From Chromobotia macracanthus (lineage: Eukaryota > Chordata > Actinopteri > Cypriniformes > Botiidae): DNA of 64,000 nucleotides. Shown here piece after piece: positions 36,494-47,822 of the stretch. Within the stretch, counting starts at the first letter, position 1. Each line of letters starts with the position of its first letter. The translations under genes were made by a program, and so were the position numbers. Location of the stretch: positions 2,306,001 to 2,370,000 of the forward strand of contig JAZGTH010000103.1 of NCBI GenBank assembly GCA_036877525.1, written 5' to 3'. The notes under the pieces are model-generated. The model made no database searches and was not told the origin of the DNA. It was given only the letters and a program-made list of their open reading frames with translations.

Positions 36494-37709
36494 CTTCCCG
36501 TCTTCAAAAGCGAAGGAAACAAACCACTGAAATGAAGCAGGTCACCTAAAAGTCAGAAATCACCTGCACGACAACCGGATACGCATCGGCACCTTTATTA
36601 TTCATACGCGTAATAAAGATGAAAATAAAAATCACGTAGCCTAATGATGCATCAGTGACCAAAGCAAAGCATGCATCACTAACATAACATGCACGTCATG
36701 TTTTATCACAGTTATGACGTTTCACAAACCCTGTAAACTCACTAAAGCGAGCACTTACTCTGATGAGGAGCGCGGAGCGCGAGACGGACGCGTTCACTTC
36801 CGTGTGTCGCTCCTCGCTGCGGTAACGCGTTTGTTGGGCTGCACCAGCTCAACCTGTTTGTCCTGATGCCCCTGAAACGGCTTATTTGCGTTAATAAATG
36901 ACAGACAGGCAGACAGACAGGCAGACAGACAGACAGACAGACAGACAGGTTTCAGCGCATCAGCAGACGCGTGAACGCGCACCGCGAACGCACCTGTGCG
37001 CGTCACGTCCAACCTTTACTGCAATGTTTGCGTTTCTGTACTCCTGTCTTAAATATTTGATATATGCGCGTTTTAATATGTTGTGTCGCACATTTGTTAT
37101 CTCAATATCACAATGATAAGTTAAGGAAATAAAATGCACAATTTCAGAATGTGTCCGTATTACCTGTTTTAAAGACATCGTGTCAGTGCAATAGTGATAT
37201 AATAGTGCAATAGTGTGCAATAGTGAGACTTGTGCTTACATTTGATAAGTGACCTGAAAAACGATTTATAATATAATTATAGTATACGATACAATAAATA
37301 GTATACAGCACATCCTGAGCTCGGTTTATATAAACTTTTTCATTTGTTTTCTTGATGTTACACAGAAACGAGTAACTCAATGAGAAACATATTCCCATGA
37401 CATATTTAACTTTAAATATAGTGTAAATACTGACTATTATTGTGTTTATTTGGCTGGTCTATATAAATACTGGCTTGAATGTTTTGCAGTCGAGGGTGTA
37501 TTTACATTCCCATCACTGACTACACCACATCTTATTAACTTTATAATTAAATGTCTCGTATTTGCTTTAGGAATGACTAAATATTAAATTAAATTAAAAT
37601 AAATATTAACACGCTGTCACGCCATGATTCATAAGCCCCGCCTTTGACTGATCATCCGTTGCGGTGATTGGCCAGACTCGGTAAAGGGTCTGACGTCACA
37701 TGGGGAAAG
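36494..37709. other. hexd-ciao3 head-to-head intergenic region
   Basis: The two genes start 1.2 kb apart on opposite strands. The hexd-proximal part is CpG-rich near 36740-37010 and includes a CAGA microsatellite (36897-36949). The middle is AT-rich with no gene. The ciao3-proximal end carries a consensus CRE listed separately. Confidence 0.6.
36897..36949. repeat. CAGA/GACA microsatellite
   Basis: A run of CAGA tetranucleotides with a few CAGG interruptions in the hexd upstream region. Confidence 0.9.
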
Positions 37710-37718
37710 ATGGCGTCG
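37691..37718 (+). promoter_or_regulatory. ciao3 core: palindromic CRE and YY1-type start context
   Basis: TGACGTCA at 37691-37698 is a perfect CRE, lying only about 12 bp before the ATG. The start codon itself sits in AAGATGGCG (37708-37716), which fits the YY1 motif seen at many short-5'-UTR housekeeping genes. Transcription therefore probably starts very close to the ATG. Confidence 0.5.
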
Positions 37719-40700
37719 CGCTTCAGCGGAGTTCTGCGGCTGACGGATCTGGATGATTTTATCACTCCGTCTCAGGTTAAATCAACGTTTCTGTGTGCGA
37801 CATCTTTCACAGAAGGTTTACTTTACACCCGCTTCATGTGTCACAACAGTAAAACACGTCACATTGCGTACATTTACAACTTCAGTTGCGAGGTCGAACA
37901 AAGGGAGACTCAAACCTATCAAGCTCCCTACTTAGACAGCTATTTTTAGTTCACTTCTGTATTAAACACACTGCAGTTATTATTACTACAGCTGTTAAAC
38001 ATGTCCACATTAACATTAAGCAGGAAAGAAGTTACAGTCGTCCATATAGCATTTTGTCACACTATGTAGGTTGTCACACTATGTAGGTTGTCACACTATG
38101 TAGGTTGTCACACTATGTAGGTTGTCACACTATGTAGGTTGTCACAATGCAACCTGCCTTTAGTCTACAAACCTTATTATGAAATATTATTATTATATAA
38201 TTATGAAACACAAACATGCCACACAGAACACTTGTTTGATCAGTGTTAATTGTAATAAATTAATTTATTAGTTAATAAACATACATTTACATGATAATAC
38301 CCTTTGTCTTAAGTTATTAAATCGGTCAGAAGGAATCTACCTTCATTAAACAGTTGATTCGTGCATAAATGTAAACTGGTGTAGTTTTATTGTGATCCAG
38401 GAATGATTGGTGAATTATTTAATTCATGTTTACAAATTTATTTTATCAGGAATGTGTGAAGCCCGTGAAGGTGGAGAAGAAGCAGGGGAGATCTGTGGCT
38501 AAAATCCAGATAGAAGATGATGGCAGTTACTTTCAGGTCCATCAGGTGAGAAGAACTGATTAGACCTTTTGTTGAGCAGTTTTGTGTAGTTGTGTTTGTA
38601 TGTCATTTAGATCTTTTTTGAACTTGTCTATTTAAAGTAACTTTCTTTGTCGATGATTTTTTGACACTGTATTTACTCTTAACATACTCTTAACACTTCT
38701 CTGATCAGATGTATGATCTTTATTCAGGACGGTCAAAGGCAGAAGCTGGAGAAAGCGAAGATTACTCTGAACGACTGTCTGGCATGCAGCGGCTGCATCA
38801 CATCTGCAGAAAGTGTTCTGATCACTCAGCAGAGTCATGAAGAGCTGCACCGCGTGCTGCGACACAACAAGGTGCAGTTTACAGCGTCTCACGCTGCTGT
38901 TAGCAACCCAGTTTAATTCAGTAATGTGACTCATGTCTGAGTGAAACGCCACCTTCAGCGGGAAAGAGATGCGGGGAAAAGTGGCATTACATAAAAGAAT
39001 AAAGCTGCGTGGTTGGAGGGGAGGGGTTACGAGATTGTCAGCCAATTACCATCACAGGGCTTGAGCCAAAAAGGAAAGTTGTTTCAGAGGTGGAGCAAAG
39101 TTAGTGATAAAAATTTGTTTTTAAAGACCAGCATTTTTTTTATCTTAAATGAAGTGTACTAATTAATCATGCATAATAAGGCCAGGAATATATATTTACA
39201 ATAGTGTAAGTTTTGATTTTTTACATTTTGGCCCTTTTGTAATAAAGAAGGTGTGGTTGGTGAATATGGTGTTCTGTAAAGAGCACGTATTATTAAGATT
39301 ATGTGAGTGAAATGCTACAGCAGTGTGTGTGTGTGTCAGCAGCAGGTGAGCAGCAGTGAGCAGATGCTGGTGGTGGTGTCTGTATCTCCTCAGTCAAGAG
39401 CTTCACTGGCTGCTCACTTCAGTCTCAGCAGCAGCGAGGCAGCCCGCAGACTCTCCGGCTTCCTGAAGAACCTGGGTGAGTAGACCCACATCAGTCTGAT
39501 TCACGACACAAACATGCAAAACAACATGTCACGACACCTGCAACGTTATGGGTTCTGTTCTTGTTGATAAATGCATACAGTAGCTAGCTGCAGGGTAAAT
39601 ATATGTAAATGTAACATTCACCTTTATCTTGATTTTGCAGGTGTTCATCATGTTTTCGACACCGGCTTCAGTCGCTCCTTTAGTCTGTTAGAAAGCCAGA
39701 GAGAGTTTCTAGAGCGATTCAGTCGAAAGGAAGTCGACAGGAAGGCTCTGCCGATGTTGACGTCTGCCTGCCCAGGTAAATTCTCCATCTTCATGTCCTG
39801 TGTCCTCTCAACCACTTTTCTGCTTCTGAAAAAGCCTTGTTTTCTATTTCCTGTGTTTTATTTTGGCCCCAACATTTTCCTGCTGGGTTCATTCTTCTCG
39901 AATGACCTTAACTCTGCACTGTGTTCAGGCTGGATCTGTTATGCTGAGAAGACTCATGGTGAATTCGTCCTTCCTCACATCAGCACCACTCGCTCTCCTC
40001 AGCAGATGATGGGATCTTTAGTCAAGAGCTACTTTGCCACTCAGCAGGTACCAAAATCTAAAACCTCAGAGAGTAAGAAACTGCCCTTATGCCAAACACA
40101 AAGCCTCAGAGTGAAAACTCTGGTGTTTATTTGCTTTTGGGTGGGAGTCATTGATGCGTCATTATGAAAGGTCTACCCTACACCAAAAGTATGTGGACAC
40201 TCCCCGCTGATCGACAGGTTTGGTTTTACCTGTAATTCCAGTGAAGACTGGTCTCAATGCTGCAGTATACAGTGACACTAAAGAACTGTGCAACTGTGCT
40301 GTGATCCAGCAGGACAATGTCTCTGTACAAAGCAAAGTTTCTGGTGTCTGAGAGTCTTTTGGCCATGTGGTGCACCATCATGTTCTGGTTCATTCACAGT
40401 GGTTTTCTTTGACAGGGTGTGTCACCACAGAAGATCTACCATGTGACCGTGATGCCCTGTTATGATAAGAAGCTGGAGGCTTCCAGAGCAGATTTCTACC
40501 TCAGCGAGTTTCAGACCAGAGAGGTGGATTGTGTCATCACTTCTGGTGTGTGAGGTTTGAAGTATTAAAGGGACAACTCACCCAAATGATGATCTGAGAG
40601 AAGCCATTACAACCACAAGAATGAGAGTCAGATTCTCTCGTCTGTGTTTGGTTCACAGGTGAAGTTCTGACGATGCTGGAGGAGGAGAACGTGTCTTTGA

Positions 40701-42226
40701 GGGACGTGGAGCCGGCAGCTTTAGATACAATGTGAGTTCTCTGTTTTACTTTTGAAATGTAAACCTGGCTGCCATTTCTGAAGAAAACAAATGAAATGTG
40801 TGTTACTGTAGGTTCAGTAATGTGTGTGGAGAGGAGTTGCTCAGTCATGCAGGAAGTGGATCTGGAGGTTATCTGCATCATGTCTACAAACATGCAGCTA
40901 AACATCTGTTTGGGGTTGAGCTAGACGAGCTCACATACAAGACTATGAAGTAAGCACGTGTGCATGTATGCGTCTGATAGACAGGTTTAGCTAAAGGAAC
41001 TTGCAGTACATTCAGCCTTGTTGCATCTTATCAGTTTGTTTCCTGGGAATCGAACCTAGTGCCTTAGTTACTAGTGCCCTGCTCTACCGGTTGAGCTACA
41101 AAAAAGTGTACTTTAAGTATGTCAGCATATATCAAAGTGCCATGTTTTATGCAGCCATTTAAATACCATGATACAGTTTTGGTTTATAGTAGCTTTTTCA
41201 TACCATGGTTCTGTGTATTTCAGTACTTTTTGTAAAGCAACAAAAGGCTTCACATCTTCTGTTTGTTGACACAGTTAATATGTTTATCGGCATGTAAAGT
41301 TTGTCTGTTTTGTTTCAACAGAAACAAGGACTTTCAGGAAGTGACTCTGGAGAAGGATGGTGTCGAGCTGCTGCGTCCGCTGCTGTCTACGGCTTCAGGA
41401 ACATCCAGAACCTGCTGCAGAAGCTGAAGAGAGGAAAGTCTCCTTATCACTTTGTAGAAGTGATGGCATGTCCATCAGGTACATCTGAAATGCTGCAGGC
41501 CCTTCATCTGTCTGTAAAGTTTGACAGTAAAGTAAATCTGTGAAGTTATCCTGAAGACCTTCATTAGCTCGTTCAGTTGTGTTTGAGGGTTAAACAGCTA
41601 AACTCTCCAGGATGATGACCCTCAGAAAGCGATGTTTTTGGTTCGTTTATAACATTTAATGTTTTACAATTTGATTGTTATTCTCTAAATGTAACAGTGT
41701 GTTTGATGTTGTTGAGAGGTTAGCAGCAAACAGAGTCAAAGTTCAGATCACAGGTTAACCTGTAGCTCGGATCCATGGAGTTCTTTGCAGTGGGAAATGT
41801 TGATGCGATTAGGCCGCTGGGACTTCAGACCATGATGTTTGTTATTTGAAGATCTTCTGATAGTGTTATTGACCTAAATTTGCTTAACCTTTGAATAATG
41901 TTAGATGATGCTTGATTAGTGTTTGAGTGGTGTGTGTTTGTTTTAAAGGAAGATATGATTCACTAACTGTTGTGTTATCTTCAGGATGTCTGAATGGAGG
42001 AGGGCAGCTCAAGCCTTCATCAGATCAATCCAGTAAGGAGCTGCTTCAGCAGGTGGAGGAGTTGTACCGCCTGGAGAAGACCTCAGCACCTGAGGAGGAC
42101 ACACGAGTGGCTGAACTTTACCACAGTTGGTTGGAGAGTGTGGGAGAGGAGAAAGCCAGACAGTTACTCCACACGCAGTATCATGCCGTCGAAAAAAACA
42201 CCAACAGCCTCAGTATAAAATGGTGA
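37710..42226 (+). CDS. ciao3: Cytosolic iron-sulfur assembly component 3 (NARFL/IOP1)
   Basis: CIAO3 carries Fe-S clusters and links early cytosolic Fe-S assembly to the CIA targeting complex. Eleven exons: 37710-37775, 38450-38545, 38728-38871, 39340-39475, 39641-39775, 39929-40047, 40416-40545, 40659-40731, 40812-40949, 41322-41478 and 41985-42226. The start MASRFSGVL matches the family. Exon 3 has the N-terminal cluster ligands in CLACSGC. Exon 6 carries CYAEK, exon 7 the VTVMPCYDKKLEA block, exon 9 GSGSGGY, and the exon 10-11 junction MACPSGCLNGGGQ, another ligand region. The C-terminus ends in a tryptophan (SIKW), like CIA client recognition tails. Exon 10 is one base short for its phases: VELLR is in one frame and AAVYGFRNIQ in another, with the break at about 41377. 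Corrected length would be about 478 residues, the normal size. Confidence 0.95.
38056..38140. repeat. 17-bp tandem repeat, 5 copies
   Basis: Five perfect copies of GTCACACTATGTAGGTT in ciao3 intron 1. Near-identity of the copies suggests a recent expansion. Confidence 0.97.
40183..40400. repeat. Probable DNA-transposon remnant in ciao3 intron 6
   Basis: Starts with ACACCAAAAGTATGTGGACAC, a motif I know from abundant fish interspersed repeats. The remainder has no coding capacity that I can see. Boundaries and class are uncertain. Confidence 0.35.
40968..41100 (-). mobile_element. tRNA-derived SINE (minus strand)
   Basis: On the minus strand the head reads TGTAGCTCAACCGGTAGAGC and has the B-box GGTTCGATTCCC. 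The body and a decayed tail (AATGTACTGCAAGTTCC) match the plus-strand SINE at 32873. It is inserted in ciao3 intron 9. Confidence 0.75.
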
Positions 42227-43725
42227 GGAGCCCAGATCTGTTGAGACCTGCCGAAATCTTCCAAGATCTGTTGAAATCCTCCACGATCTGCCGAAATCTG
42301 TTAAGATTTTCTAAGATGTGCTAAGACCTGTGGAGATGCTGATTATGTGTTTTTGTTTTTCTTTGGTTTCTCTCAAATTTGTGATCTGTGCTACATTTTT
42401 CCAAGTGTTTAAAGTCAATATTCAGCATGCGTTTGACACTATACCAACCAAACACTCGACACATCAATAACAACTGTGAGATTTCTCCACTAAAGACATC
42501 ACTGTGAGCAGATAAATAAAAGACATTTCTGTTTATCAGCTGTAGGTCTTCATAAGAACCACAGATTCTTCATTTTTAATATAAATTTTGTAGGTTGTAT
42601 TACTTAAAAGTGGTCCTCGTTTATTTTGATTCATGCTGAAAATAAAATATTCATGTGTTGCCATGTATATAATCATTCCATGTATATAATCATATTTATC
42701 AAGGAAAGGAATGAAATATATTTTACTCAAACATTGTTCACGTGTGTTTTATTTACTTCATCCACTTTCTGTTTATTTTCTTCAGATTCAAAGTATAAAG
42801 AACGTTTACTAAATTACCATTAATTACTATTAATATTCAGAGTATATTTTCCCATATCTTTTGCCAAGAGTACTTTAAGATATTTAAAAAAACAAACACA
42901 ACAGCATGAACAAACTTTTTACTGTTTGCATTGTTAAAATATTAAGGAACATATTTTTGCTCTTTGTTGTTGGATAATAACTGAATTATAAATCAATGAA
43001 GACAAAGCTAAGAGCCGCATACTGTTACATTAAGACTTTATTTAGTTAAACACAGTCTTATTTATTCTGATGACAGGAAGTGCAACATCAGCCAAAACTT
43101 GAAATGAAACAAAGCTAAATCACGTTTGCGGCGTTTAATACCATTTACATTCCAAATCAACCAATCAGACGGAATAAATGTGGTTCAATCACTGCAGTTT
43201 GATGTAGAATATGAAAATACATTATCATATCATTGTAGTTACATCTCTCAATAACAAGACCTCACGTCATCTTAAAAATATTTACTTTTGATTAACAAAG
43301 TAAAACATTGCACATAAAGACAATTCTTTAGAAATAAAATTATTCTATTACAACATATCTATGTTGGCATGAATTATGAAAGAAAAACAAACAGGCTGAA
43401 AATGTCAAGCACAGAACTTAAAACTCACACAAATGGGCATACATAAAGATACAGCCTGAGAGCTAGTGCAGGTTCATATTTTCATATGATAAAGGCATTC
43501 TGAAATATGAGTTTTGTTAATGCACAACAATGATGGAAAGACGTTGTTTCACCAGTAAACACTTGTGTGTGTGTATTGCTAACTGTAGACACAAGCTGCT
43601 GAAAACAAACAGCTGGTTAATTGTGCTTTTGCTGTGATTGGAGGGCATGAAACTGGAGTTTCTGCATTGTTACTGAATGGACGAGCAGAGACAAGCGTAG
43701 TGGGCTGGGCTTTCATGACACAGAC
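42227..43725. other. ciao3 3' UTR and ciao3-hagh convergent intergenic DNA
   Basis: The two genes converge here. A degenerate repeat of GATCTG(C/T)(C/T)GAAATC-type words fills 42232-42330 just after the ciao3 stop. Candidate AATAAA signals for ciao3 lie near 42515 and 42641. The remainder is AT-rich with no gene seen. Confidence 0.55.
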
Positions 43726-46576
43726 TCAGTCTTTAGGAACCCTGAAGCCGTCCTTCTCCTTACGGATTTTTCTCATGGCTTCAATTGGGTCTGTGGTTCC
43801 AGCATGTTCCTGTACCGACCTCTCTCTGAACAGCAAACAAAACCACAGACAAAATCAAAACAAAGTTCAACCCAGAGAACAGCACGGAAACGAATGGAGC
43901 GGGAATGTTTGTACCTCACTCTCATGAAGGGATTGTATGTGAACTCCTCTGCCACACTGGAGGGAATGGTTGGCTCTCCATTGTCGTATTTCTCCTTATT
44001 AACATAAGATTGAAAGACTTATGTTAGGAAAACGTTTGTAAAGAAAGAACTATGAAGGTTAAAGAGGAGTTTCTCACCTTGGCCCAGGCTAATTTCGCTC
44101 GGACGGCTTCGTTATTGGGTTCAACATGTCGAGCAAACTTCAGGTTGTTGATGGTGTACTCATGACCGCAGTACACTCGCTGAAACAACAACACATCATG
44201 AGAACACGTGACTCAGTTTTTTCCATACAAAGACTGTTTTTACAGTAAATAGTTATTTATATAATATAGGCTCTCCAGTTTTTGTTTATTTATACACGAT
44301 TTGTATCTAGAACCCCATTTTTAATCATTAACACTTCTAGAACATAACATGGTTGATTGTAAACAGGATGTAGACCTGTAGATATAAAGAGTAAAAAGAT
44401 ATAAGATAGAAAGAAAATATCTATCTATCTATATCTATAGGTGTATATAAGTAAAAAAGTAAACCAGAAAAACTGGGAAAAAAGTAAGTAGGTTCAGATA
44501 AGGAGCTGATTACCGTCTCGGGAGGAAGACGGCCTAAAACCTCTATGAGGGCTTTATACATCTCATCAGCGGTTCCCTCAAAGAACTTTCCACAGCCGGC
44601 CACAAACAGGGTGTCACCTGCACACACGACACACACAAGCCAAATATGACGCAAACTGCTGCTCATTAACAAAGCTCATTCATGTCTGTATGTCAGTCTT
44701 CTAAAACTGCTGTTTCCATGTCTTACCCGTGAATACAGCTGGAGGTTCAGTGCTGTTTTCTTTTGTTACAAAGTAGCAGATGTGACCGCTGGTGTGACAG
44801 GGCGTAAACAAACACTTTACATTCAGCGAGCCCACCTGAGATGATCATCGTACAGACAAATATGACTAATTCTATGACAACGCATCAAAAACACGTTAAA
44901 AAACTGAAAGAAACCTTAATTTGTCTACTGCACCAATAGAGCCCTCCAGAAAAGATGTTTATGTTGTCTGAGAAACATCAGAGTGGAGTTTACACATGTA
45001 AAAACTCACAGCCACAGTGCTAGGGCTTGTGGGTGGTTGCCAAGGTGTTGCTATGCAGTTGCTAGGGTGTTCCCGAGCAGTTGCTCTAGAAAACTGTGAT
45101 CCCTTGATATGTGTGGAGCTGGACAGTAAAAAACAGTAAAACAGACTCACTTTGAAAGTGTTGTAGTGCGTGACCTTCTTAGATAAAGCTCCCACTCGAT
45201 CATCTCCACCATACACCGTCAGACCTGGCATCAGCTTCAGCAGCTTCTCATTACCTCCAGCATGATCCCTGCAGTTGTTACAAACCCCGCTCCGGTTGGT
45301 CTTACTTACGATGCACCCTCATTAGTGCATAAGAGAGACACAAAGTGACACTCACCAGTGATGATGGGTGGTCAGGACAGTTCTGAGTTTCACGCCATGC
45401 TTTTTGACTGCGTCCACCACCTGAGATAAATGACAATCATGAATCTGTCTGCTGCAGTGTGTTGCGTGCACAGACGCATCGGGCCGGTCGTACCTTCTGA
45501 GGTTCAACTGGATCAACGATGGCGGCTTCTTTAGTGTCTTCATCAATCAGAAGATACATGTAGTTGTCAGTGAGGGCAGGCAGGAGCTCGACCTTCATGT
45601 CTGACTGTTCCACCAGAGACGATTTCCTCAGCGCGGAGTGAAAAAAGGCTGTGGGGACTGAAAACCAGCTTCAGTACATACACTGTTATACCACAATCCA
45701 ATACACCTCCATTACAAACACTGTGACAGCAGCTGAACTGCCCTGTAGGGAAATAAACTTGCTTTTACATGTTTTCTAGCTGTTTGAAGCTGGTTATGGT
45801 GGTTGGGTTAAGTCACCTAGTTAAAATGGTAGAAGACCTTGTTTGCGCTGCAGGGGGCTGGTTAAGCTTATTATACATGTTACAAATTGACTAACCAGCT
45901 CAACCAGTTGACCTATTTTTTTTTTTTTGGAAGGGTACAGTAACTTATATGGTATTAACTTGGCTAAACGTGTTAAAAAATACCCCAAAGTGACAAAAAC
46001 ATCTGAAAACTACGTACACTCTTAATGATTTTCTGATTTGAGACAGCTACAGTATTTCTCATAGTGGTTATAAAGCTTTATAAAGTATATAGAGGGATAC
46101 TGCACGACATTAGCGCAGCCTTTCATATGAATTCAATCAGCAGGTTTGTGTCCAGAAACCTTCGACCCGCGATTTCGTCATTTTCTATTGCACCACCCAA
46201 AGCACACAGATAACGCGGGGTGTGACGTCATCCGCCAAGGTTACGTCACGTCTAATGCACGCTGACATTGTCACTATTGCACGATCGCGCGTTACACGGC
46301 ATACATTACACGTCATGATGACGTAACGGCGTGACCTCGCACGGGTTAGCGATCAACTCTTCTGCCTGATCAAAACACCGACTGTAAACGCATCAGATCC
46401 GGCACGACAGCGCCGGCTGATGGTTGCACGTCCGTAAATAATCCATGTCGTCCATGCACGAATAAAGATTTTAATGCAAACATACCGAATTTATACGAAA
46501 AGGCTCCGAACACACCGAGAGCGCAGGCGCTGCCCACCAGTGACCTGCACCACATATCAGACTCTGTCTGCGACAT
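43726..46576 (-). CDS. hagh: Hydroxyacylglutathione hydrolase (glyoxalase II)
   Basis: Hydrolyses S-lactoylglutathione to D-lactate and glutathione, the second step of methylglyoxal detoxification, in mitochondria and cytosol. Nine exons: 46576-46486, 45648-45494, 45420-45356, 45268-45151, 44835-44727, 44617-44514, 44179-44078, 43994-43915 and 43825-43726. All phases agree, giving 307 residues. The metallo-beta-lactamase metal ligands are visible: THHHWDH across the exon 3-4 junction, the His of HTSGH, the Asp of TGDTLF and the His of GHEY. The glutathione-contact region FARHVEP and the C-terminal KEKDGFRVPKD also match. The first exon plus the start of exon 2 encode a leader. A second in-frame ATG in exon 2 (MKVELLPAL) is the start of the cytosolic form in mammals. 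Confidence 0.97.
45005..45090. repeat. TTGCTAGGGTGTT-type dispersed repeat
   Basis: GTTGCCAAGGTGTTGCTATG followed by CAGTTGCTAGGGTGTTC is a word pattern common in cyprinid genomes. It lies in a hagh intron. Confidence 0.55.
45765..45930. repeat. Degenerate AGCTGGTT/AACCAGC dispersed repeat
   Basis: An intronic stretch in hagh with AGCTGTTTGAAGCTGGTTATGG and ACCAGCTCAACCAGTTGACC. Similar to 6655-6790 in composition; probably the same repeat class. Confidence 0.35.
46223..46326. promoter_or_regulatory. Cluster of three CRE/ATF-type sites in hagh intron 1
   Basis: TGACGTCA at 46223-46230, TTACGTCA at 46241-46248 and TGACGTAA at 46319-46326 lie within 104 bp in a CpG-rich part of hagh intron 1, about 160-260 bp downstream of its first exon. 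Function is inferred from motif only. Confidence 0.45.
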
Positions 46577-47162
46577 CAGCCGCACGGAGGAAGTACAATA
46601 TGTGCTGAAGGTGCAAATCGGCCCACTTTCAACTTTGACCCCGCGGTCAACCAATCCGGGACGAGGGAGCGTCGCCGTAATAAACCGCGCTATATTGACG
46701 CTTCGCGTTCAAATCCTACTACGGTAGCGGCCGTCAGCGTAAGTCATAACTCGCGGCTTCGCTATTGGATGATCACGGTGAAACGTCATAAGCGTCACCT
46801 AATTAATATTCAAGTATGCTTTCGCCATAGGTGGGCGATCAAACCGCGGCGGCATAGCCTCATTAATATTCAATACAAGCTTTGGCCATTGGTCAACCGT
46901 GAAGGTAGGTGTTATTAATATTCATAGGTGAGCCTTCGCTGTGGTAGGATTCGTTCTGTTTTTCTATTATCTATTTTGTCTATCTGAAACTGTTTATTTA
47001 TTTATTGTTTAACTGTTTGTTTTATTATCAGATGCTGTTTGTATGTATATTCTGCAGGTTTTATATGCACTGAGTTTGCACCGTTAACACTGCATTCATT
47101 CGGACCGTCTTCCGCTATTGGGCGACTGAAGGTCATGCTCACTTCCGGTCTTGGGATTGAAG
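46577..47162. promoter_or_regulatory. hagh/fahd1 bidirectional promoter region
   Basis: The two start codons face away from each other 586 bp apart, as in human. Three related modules recur at about 46800, 46860 and 46912: each has TTAATATTCA, and the first two continue into a CTTT(C/G)GCCAT(A/T)GGT block. ATTGG (inverted CCAAT) occurs at 46764 and 46888. An ETS-type CACTTCCGG lies at 47140-47148, about 15 bp before the fahd1 ATG. Confidence 0.5.
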
Positions 47163-47822
47163 ATGAGCGCGAGGAATATTGCTCGCTTTTGGGAATGGGG
47201 AAGGAAAATTATCTGCGTCGGAAGGAACTACGCGGATCACGCCATCGAGCTGAGAAACGCGGTTCCTACCGAGCCCGTGCTCTTCCTGAAACCCCCATCA
47301 GCTTATGTTAGGGAAGGGTCTCCAATCCTGGTTCCCTTCTACTCCAGTAACCTCCATCATGAAGTCGAGCTGGGGGTGGTCATTGGTAAAGCAGGAACTT
47401 CCATTCCTCAATCTTCAGCTATGGACCATGTGGCTGGATATGTCTTGTGCTTGGACATGACAGCCCGGGACATTCAGGACGAATGCAAGTCCAAAGGTCT
47501 TCCATGGACCCTGGCAAAAGCCTTCAACACCTCATGTCCCATCAGTGACTTCATTCCCAAGGAGAAGATCCCAAACCCTGAGAGCGTCAACCTGTGGTTG
47601 AAGGTGAACAGTATTATGAGACAGAACGGAAGCACCTCTCAGATGATCTTCTCCATTCCATACCTCATAAACTACATCAGTGAGGTGATCTCACTGGAAG
47701 AGGGTGATCTTATTCTCACCGGCACACCTAAAGGAGTCTCCAGCGTTCAGGAACACGATGAGCTTCAAGCTGGAATTGATGATCTCATCACCATGACATT
47801 CAGAGTGGATAGGAAAAGTTGA
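47163..47822 (+). CDS. fahd1: FAHD1: acylpyruvase / oxaloacetate decarboxylase, single exon
   Basis: A mitochondrial fumarylacetoacetate-hydrolase-fold enzyme that cleaves acylpyruvates and decarboxylates oxaloacetate. The ATG at 47163 gives 219 residues without introns, the normal size for vertebrate FAHD1. Visible family features are VGRNYADHA near residue 20, FLKPPSAY, the metal-binding block HHEVELGVVIGKAG (acidic residues coordinating Mg2+), GYVLCLDMTARD and the C-terminal LILTGTPKGV. A longer reading from an upstream TTG is unlikely. It lies head to head with hagh, the arrangement kept in human 16p13.3. Confidence 0.97.
   Translation: MSARNIARFWEWGRKIICVGRNYADHAIELRNAVPTEPVLFLKPPSAYVREGSPILVPFYSSNLHHEVELGVVIGKAGTSIPQSSAMDHVAGYVLCLDMTARDIQDECKSKGLPWTLAKAFNTSCPISDFIPKEKIPNPESVNLWLKVNSIMRQNGSTSQMIFSIPYLINYISEVISLEEGDLILTGTPKGVSSVQEHDELQAGIDDLITMTFRVDRKS

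Noticed and set aside
39571..40167. 198-codon plus-strand frame
   Set aside because: It is ciao3 exons 5 and 6 read through the intervening intron and into the next intron. The exons are listed under ciao3; the read-through is not a gene.
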